NCBI GenBank assembly: GCA_017446045.1
Contig: JAFSRP010000050.1
Span: forward strand, 1 to 43,785
Reading direction: 5' to 3'
DNA: 43,785 nt
From: Lachnospiraceae bacterium
Lineage (GTDB): Bacteria > Bacillota > Clostridia > Lachnospirales > Lachnospiraceae
Shown: positions 41,586 to 43,785 of the stretch, one piece after another
Layout: every line of letters begins with the position of its first letter
Position numbering within the stretch: position 1 is the first letter of the stretch
Position numbers and translations under genes: made by a program
The notes under the pieces: generated by a model
What the model was told of the DNA's origin: nothing
Databases searched by the model: none
The model's input: the letters and a program-made list of their open reading frames with translations, nothing else

Positions 41586-42401
41586 TTATACGTAGCTGTG
41601 GATGCCGGGCAGGAAGGTGTTCACGCCGATGTAGGTGAACAGGACACAGATGAAGCCGATCGCCGCAAAAACGGCTGCCGAGCGGCCTTCCCAGCTGCGG
41701 CGGATCCTGAGGTGGAGATAGACGGCGTAGATGATCCAGGTCACGAGGGACCAGGTCTCCTTGGGATCCCAGGACCAGTAGCTGCCCCAGGCGCGTTCCG
41801 CCCAGATGGCTCCTGTCAGGATGGTGAAGGTCAGGAACAGCAGACCCAGGGAAACGCTGCGGTAGCTGATCAGGTCCAGCATTTCACGGTCCGGGATATG
41901 CCGGTCCATAAAGCCCTGTGCCTTCATTTTGTCGCGCAGGAGGAAAATGACCGACAGAACGAACGATACTCCGAAGGACCCGTATGCGATGATCGCAGTG
42001 GAGACGTGGAATCCCAGCCAGTTGCTCCTTAAGGAAGGCATGAGTTCATGCACCTCCCTGCTCTGCATGGCTGCGTAACCGATCACCAGGAAAATGAGCG
42101 GCGCGGCAAAGGCGCCGAGCACCGGAAAGCGGAAACGGACCACAAAAAGCAGGCTGACAAGACACAGGCCCCATGCGAAACAGGTCGCGAACTCGTACTG
42201 GTTCGTCAGCGGAAGCCGCCCCGCCCCGATCCCGCGGCAGATAAGCGCGGCTGTGTGCAGGATCAGCCCTGCGGCCTGCAGCCATACGGCGATCTCCGCC
42301 AGCCGGTCGCGTTTCACGGCAATGAAAAGGAAATACAGGATCATTGCCGCGAAATATATCAGCATAACGATCGTAAAGAGTGTATTCTCGATCCGGAGCA
42401 T
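41586..42401 (-). CDS. ccsA: Cytochrome c synthetase subunit CcsA/ResC
   Basis: A 271-residue membrane protein with about eight hydrophobic segments, part of the System II heme lyase that attaches heme to apocytochrome c outside the membrane. The WWD heme-handling motif is clear (WGSYWSWDPKETWSLVTW). Conserved histidines flank it, one in SNWLGFHVSTAIIAYG and one in VYLHLRI. The start ATG 42401 follows AAGGAGG. It is 15 bases after resB, and the pair ends at the terminator 41500-41549. Its presence implies that this anaerobe makes c-type cytochromes. Confidence 0.93.
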   Translation of the reverse strand: MLRIENTLFTIVMLIYFAAMILYFLFIAVKRDRLAEIAVWLQAAGLILHTAALICRGIGAGRLPLTNQYEFATCFAWGLCLVSLLFVVRFRFPVLGAFAAPLIFLVIGYAAMQSREVHELMPSLRSNWLGFHVSTAIIAYGSFGVSFVLSVIFLLRDKMKAQGFMDRHIPDREMLDLISYRSVSLGLLFLTFTILTGAIWAERAWGSYWSWDPKETWSLVTWIIYAVYLHLRIRRSWEGRSAAVFAAIGFICVLFTYIGVNTFLPGIHSYV

Positions 42402-42416
42402 AATCAGCCTCCTTTT

Positions 42417-43706
42417 TTATTCTGTCTGTTTTTCTGCAGCGGCGGCAAATCGTTTTCTGAAAAGCGCGCCTCCTTTCGGGCAGTTCCCGAAGACCTGCCA
42501 GCTGCCGTCTCCGGTCTCTGAAGCCCATGCCCTGGCCGGCTGGACGTAAAACGCAAGCAGCAGGCCTGCCATGGCGATCACCCCGCCGATCAGGGCGAGC
42601 AGGGTGAAGGGATCCCGCTTTACCTGGATCAGAGTGTAGTTTCGGGGATCCGTAAAGGTGATCGTATATTCGTCTATGGTCAGCGGTTCATCGCCCATCA
42701 GGACGTTCATCCCGAGCAGGCGCTCCTGATAGTATGCGGAATAGAGCCAGGCGGGATTGCGCACCTCATTGGAAAGCGTAACGGGCGCGCTGCCCGGCAC
42801 AGCCTGATAATCAGGGTAAAAAACATTCAGGATAATGACCAGATCCTCCTTGCCGGGGACCCGGATCATATCTCCCGCGCAGATCACCGCGTCCATAAGC
42901 GGCGCGCCGTCCTTCAGGATATGTATGCTGCCTGCCCAGCCGGTCGAGTTCTGATAGTATTTCATCCCGAAAAGGCCGGCTGGCGCATTGACGCTGACAG
43001 TGGCGGAAGCGGCGCTTTCAGGGTCGCTTCCGGGCCATACCGTAATGTCTGAGGTGTACTGCCGGACCGAGCCGTCTTCATTGTAGTCGGTGCGGAAGTC
43101 ATCGATATGAAGCATATACCCGCTGTCGCCGATCTCCCGTGTCTCCCCGGGCACTCCGTATACGGTGTACTGCTGCATATTCATCTGGCCTAGGCTGTAG
43201 CCTGCGATCAGGAAGAGGATGCCCAGGTGGCAGACCCAGGCGCCCCAGAGCCCCGCACGGTTTTTGCAGGCATAAAGGATCTTCTCTCCTGAGCCGCTTT
43301 CACGGATATTGCGCATGCCGAGCCTGCCGAGCAGGCCTCTTGCTTCTTCTTCGGAAGCGCAGACGGCGGAGGCGTCATAAGACGGCGCGGGATCCGGAAC
43401 CGGCGGCCCGCCCCAGCGGCGGGATCTCCGGATCAGTTGCGGCGCCCTTAACACATTGCAGAGCAGAAGGTTCAGGCACAGAAACGCCGTGATCAGAATG
43501 AACCACCAGCTGTGGAAGGCGTCGTCCAGATGTAGCGCAATGATCAGCGCTGCCGTCCTTTCGGAGTAGCGCTGCGCGTACCACATATACGTCTGTCCCT
43601 GCGTGACCAGGCTGCCGGCCGCGCAGGCCGCAGCCAGAAGTATAAGCAGAAAAATTGCAAAATGCATGGAGGCCAGAAGCCTCCATGCTTTTTTCAGTGT
43701 TTCCAT
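42417..43706 (-). CDS. resB: Cytochrome c synthetase subunit ResB/Ccs1
   Basis: A 429-residue membrane protein and partner of CcsA in System II cytochrome c biogenesis; it presents apocytochrome and reduces or chaperones heme. Three N-terminal hydrophobic segments (about 14-33, 68-87 and 155-175), then a large extracytoplasmic domain (about 180-370) and a last TM near 375-395 (FTLLALIGGVIAMAGLLLAFYV), as in the family. The start ATG 43706 is preferred, with GGGGAG about 13 bases upstream; the alternative TTG 43727 lies inside that site. Confidence 0.9.
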   Translation of the reverse strand: METLKKAWRLLASMHFAIFLLILLAAACAAGSLVTQGQTYMWYAQRYSERTAALIIALHLDDAFHSWWFILITAFLCLNLLLCNVLRAPQLIRRSRRWGGPPVPDPAPSYDASAVCASEEEARGLLGRLGMRNIRESGSGEKILYACKNRAGLWGAWVCHLGILFLIAGYSLGQMNMQQYTVYGVPGETREIGDSGYMLHIDDFRTDYNEDGSVRQYTSDITVWPGSDPESAASATVSVNAPAGLFGMKYYQNSTGWAGSIHILKDGAPLMDAVICAGDMIRVPGKEDLVIILNVFYPDYQAVPGSAPVTLSNEVRNPAWLYSAYYQERLLGMNVLMGDEPLTIDEYTITFTDPRNYTLIQVKRDPFTLLALIGGVIAMAGLLLAFYVQPARAWASETGDGSWQVFGNCPKGGALFRKRFAAAAEKQTE

Positions 43707-43745
43707 AATACTGCTGTAACTCCCCAAAGAGTTTCTCTCAAGAGA

Positions 43746-43785
43746 TCATTCCCTGCCGAGCAGTGCCATTGCTTCGTTGATCTTC
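43746..43785 (-). CDS. C-terminal end of an upstream gene (possibly a c-type cytochrome)
   Basis: Minus-strand frame from 43784 reads KINEAMALLGRE and ends in TGA at 43748-43746, 39 bases before resB. Only 12 residues are visible. The helix-like sequence and its position just upstream of resB-ccsA fit the end of a cytochrome such as NrfA, often placed there, but that is inference. Another frame on this strand is also open up to nearly the same point. Confidence 0.3.
   Translation of the reverse strand, partial: KINEAMALLGRE

Overview
The window is bacterial and looks like a metagenome contig made of two unrelated pieces. Positions 1 to about 1408 hold the 3' part of an HtrA-type protease gene, a tRNA-Cys with its own promoter, and the first 91 codons of ffh, written with more A/T-ending codons than the rest. 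At 1397-1408 this stops inside a 12-base stretch that reads equally well as ffh codons and as the anticodon region of a tRNA-Gly on the other strand. What follows is a different, higher-GC genome. The join is most likely an assembly artefact.

The remaining 42 kb suggests an anaerobic, Gram-positive member of the Clostridia, Lachnospiraceae-like. The reasons are strong GGAGG ribosome binding sites, TelA/XpaC, ResB/CcsA cytochrome assembly, rubredoxin, ferredoxins and many secondary transporters. The family is inferred from gene content only.

Region by region: (a) 1559-16477 is a ten-gene, tightly packed minus-strand array: AhpD-like peroxidase, a dihydrolipoamide dehydrogenase carrying two lipoyl/biotinyl-type domains, a soluble molybdopterin oxidoreductase, two polyferredoxins, an FAD/NAD(P) reductase, an M20 amidohydrolase, MobA and two hybrid histidine kinases, the last fused to a complete amino-acid permease. 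A LysR regulator is transcribed divergently at 16827. (b) 17979-21892 is an operon of a PLP gamma-lyase, an M20 peptidase and a YfcC carrier. (c) 22208-24900 pairs a metallo-beta-lactamase-fold hydrolase with a FecR-domain lipoprotein. (d) 25031-27582 is xpaC-telA-DUF523. (e) 27763-33313 holds a sodium-coupled NSS transporter, an ArsC/Spx-like protein without its cysteine, an S66 peptidase, a low-GC P-loop kinase, an Imm32-like small protein and a metallo-beta-lactamase/rubredoxin fusion. (f) 33658-38538 has an NhaC antiporter behind a foldable leader and a SpoIIE-type phosphatase with a beta-propeller sensor. (g) 39343-41301 is a DUF134/NifX regulator with a split chromate transporter, its promoter flanked by two copies of a palindromic operator. 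(h) 41586-43706 is the ResB/CcsA cytochrome c synthetase pair, preceded by the end of another gene.

The best candidate for an undescribed system is region (a). It contains what is needed to sense an amino-acid-like solute, make the Mo cofactor, pass NAD(P)H electrons through flavin and Fe-S centres to a cytosolic molybdoenzyme, and detoxify peroxide with a lipoyl-linked AhpD relay. The substrate cannot be read from the sequence.
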